Shown here: positions 32,326 to 64,000 of the stretch, in pieces
Numbering within the stretch: position 1 is the stretch's first letter
Layout of the letters: every line of letters begins with the position of its first letter
NCBI GenBank assembly: GCA_946811695.1
Contig: OX328125.1
Location: 54,644,885-54,708,884 of the forward strand
Direction of reading: 5' to 3'
Length of the DNA stretch: 64,000 nucleotides
Origin: Gonocerus acuteangulatus
Taxonomy: Eukaryota > Arthropoda > Insecta > Hemiptera > Coreidae
Made by a program: the position numbers and the translations under genes
Notes under the pieces: generated by a model
The model's database searches: none
What the model saw: the letters and a program-made list of their open reading frames with translations, nothing else
Told to the model about the DNA's origin: nothing

Positions 32326-33298
32326 CTTTTTTTTTTTTTTTAAATGTAATCAGGCATTTTACTTTAAATAATGCAAATTAGAAAAGATTGTACATCCTTG
32401 AAGGCAAATGGTTAAGCCTTTGAAGATATGATAGTATGAAGAACGAATAGGTAAATCAGTTTTGTTATAAATAATTAAAGAAGAGATAGAATTAATGATT
32501 TTATTATTATCAATGAATCTTAAAGAATGATTTTACTTATGATGATACTAGAAAAATTAAAGACATTTGCACAATTAGGCTCTATAACAATACCTAAAAA
32601 CTTAACATTAAAAAATATCACTGACATTAAATTTAAACACTGAGGAGGCAATTATAAACAGTAAAACACATTATAGTAGGAAGATAACAATGCAGATAAT
32701 AATGAAAAATATGAAAATCATAAATATCTATTTAGATTATTGTTATGATTTACTTTTATAATTAAAAAACAACATAGTCATGAGAAGGTAAGGCACAGGT
32801 CACAAAAACAACTTTTTACAATTCATAAACTAAATGAACCAAAGAAAGACGGTTCACAACCATAAGATAAATCTCATTTTAATATTCTTGTTACATTCAT
32901 ATGATTCACATGGACCTTTCTATATTGGCATTAAAAATTTCAAAACATGAGAGCAAATTATTTACTAAATAATTAGAAAATGCCAGAGCATTTTAAATAA
33001 ATAAATTTCATAAAACAACAATACTTTATATACTGAGGCAACATAATAATAGTAGACTCGATTACTTCGGAGAGTCTTTGGTTATTACAGAAATGCAGTA
33101 CGGTCTAGCTTACATTTTTGTGCATAATAATCTTGATAAAGTAGGTCACTAATTCACTTATTGAAGCTTCTCAATATCACACAATAAGTTACATCTTTCA
33201 TAAATGAAAGAATCAAACACTATTTGATAGTTATCATGGAATATAGTAGAGTGAGATATTATATCTTACACAATTCTTTTGTAAATTATGTTAAAATT
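32326..33298. other. AT-rich sequence beyond the TrxR stop (3' UTR side)
   Basis: No exon or repeat end was recognised. On the - strand the part next to 33298 should be the TrxR 3' untranslated region; its end was not located with confidence. Confidence 0.4.

Positions 33299-64000
<30,702 letters not shown>

Overview
This is an AT-rich, repeat-dominated metazoan window with two protein-coding genes of the host in tail-to-tail orientation. It is most likely from an insect. The evidence is the spliced genes with GT-AG introns, the mix of insect-type transposons, and a thioredoxin reductase that ends in the selenium-free SCCS tail known from insects. The order or species cannot be told from the sequence alone.

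Gene 1 (+ strand, 7552-28036) has eight exons whose splice phases all agree. It predicts a 705-residue protein with an N-terminal pleckstrin-homology (PH) domain and a long basic, Ser-rich middle. A C-terminal half follows with a PPxY motif, a Lys/Arg cluster and a YDIP motif. This is the layout of a membrane-recruited signalling adaptor, but I do not recognise the orthologue. Its sixth intron (13947-26124) is a 12.2-kb bed of transposons. Gene 2 (- strand, 33299 to beyond 64000) is thioredoxin reductase. The window holds its last seven exons (388 residues), and its last intron alone is 13.4 kb. The 5.3 kb between the two stop codons is mostly tandem and inverted repeats.

Region by region. 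1-7.5 kb: inverted repeats, a rearranged Tc1/mariner-like element (3644-4775) with a hAT-like MITE inside it, and AT-rich sequence. 7.5-28 kb: the PH gene. Its introns carry a piggyBac fossil, a mariner fossil, tRNA-derived SINEs, two long copies of a (TA)n-containing element that looks like a non-autonomous Helentron, and a second copy of the hAT-like MITE. 28.6-32 kb: an inverted Helentron-like copy, then a 91-bp tandem array with a four-unit higher-order period, flanked by inverted 124-bp arrays. 33.3-46.8 kb: the last TrxR intron, with a 5S-rRNA-derived SINE, a complete but disabled Ty3/Gypsy element with identical 130-bp LTRs and a 5-bp target duplication, a LINE with a 655-codon open frame, 144-bp tandem repeats, and a large inverted repeat split by a pogo-type transposon. 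47.3-51.3 kb: a stack of nested insertions (a SINE interrupted by a LINE and by a hAT element that itself holds a MITE and a palindrome). 53.2-54.5 kb: a palindrome with two exact 571-bp arms, each carrying a hammerhead-ribozyme-like motif of the kind reported in Penelope-like elements. 60-63 kb: an inverted repeat with (TA)n ends, and a probable LTR followed by a tRNA-Lys-like primer site.

The most unusual points are the paired hammerhead-like motifs in palindromes, the modular SINEs in which 5S-rRNA and tRNA heads share the same body and tail blocks, the higher-order 91-bp array between inverted arrays, and the datable nesting series at 47-51 kb. No CRISPR array, operon or prokaryotic feature is present.
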